Assembly: GCA_000435715.1 (NCBI GenBank)
Contig: FR882597.1
Location: 11,348 to 17,023 of the forward strand
DNA: 5,676 nt
Origin: Firmicutes bacterium CAG:145
Lineage (GTDB): Bacteria; Bacillota; Clostridia; Peptostreptococcales; Anaerovoracaceae
Reading direction: 5' to 3'
Made by a program: the position numbers and the translations under genes. Under the pieces are notes generated by a model. It was not told where the DNA came from, ran no database searches, and saw only the letters and a list, made by a program, of their open reading frames with translations. Shown one piece after another: positions 5,651 to 5,676 of the stretch (the stretch's first letter is position 1; each line of letters opens with the position of its first letter).

Positions 5651-5676
5651 ATGCGGCGATGCCGCTGGGGCGGCAT
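5651..5676 (+). other. GC-rich hairpin just downstream of ord, cut by the window edge
   Basis: ATGCCGC (5659-5665) pairs perfectly with GCGGCAT (5670-5676) around a TGGG loop. A competing hairpin GCGGC-GAT-GCCGC (5653-5665) uses the same central arm. Whether a T-run follows cannot be seen, so it may be a terminator, an attenuator or processing hairpin inside an operon, or a different structure. Confidence 0.5.

Noticed and set aside
1..5676. CRISPR array, insertion sequence, tRNA or rRNA genes
   Set aside because: No regularly spaced repeats, no transposase-like ORF and no cloverleaf or rRNA segments were seen.

Overview
The window looks like a chromosomal segment from an amino-acid-fermenting, low-to-mid GC Gram-positive anaerobe (Clostridia/Eubacteriales). 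The reasons are strong AGGAGG-type ribosome sites, heavy AGA/ATA codon use in ordinary genes, a sigma-54 activator paired with a 2,4-diaminopentanoate dehydrogenase gene (ornithine fermentation), and a HxlR regulator beside an RND pump. The exact genus cannot be read from this stretch; the Anaerovoracaceae/Peptostreptococcales area is a guess.

Left part (1-1998): the C-terminal half of an RND-family efflux pump gene runs in from beyond the left edge on the + strand. It converges on a small HxlR-type regulator gene on the - strand. A 61-nt imperfect hairpin with T-runs on both sides lies between them and can terminate both.

Middle (1999-2881): about 425 bases separate the two - strand regulator genes (HxlR and ArsR types). 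Most of this holds no ORF but is full of complementary segments: an 11-bp perfect long-range helix, a run of adjacent hairpins with A-rich loops, and a strong GC palindrome at the end that can serve as terminator. I read it as a candidate structured noncoding RNA of about 365 nt on the + strand; I do not recognise its family. Next come the ArsR-type gene (- strand) and, divergent from it, a PAS-AAA+-Fis sigma-54 activator gene. Their 131-base shared promoter region contains a perfect 18-bp palindrome covering the activator's -35 box.

Right part (2882-5676): the activator is followed by a 300-base control region with a second, nearly identical 18-bp palindrome, further small palindromes and a consensus -24/-12 promoter. 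Then comes ord, a 352-aa 2,4-diaminopentanoate dehydrogenase with the codon bias of a highly expressed gene. The simplest model is that the activator binds the palindromes, regulates itself near its own promoter, and switches on the sigma-54-dependent ord promoter in response to a metabolite sensed by its PAS domain. In related organisms further ornithine-fermentation genes follow ord; here the window ends 44 bases after ord, inside GC-rich sequence that can form a hairpin.
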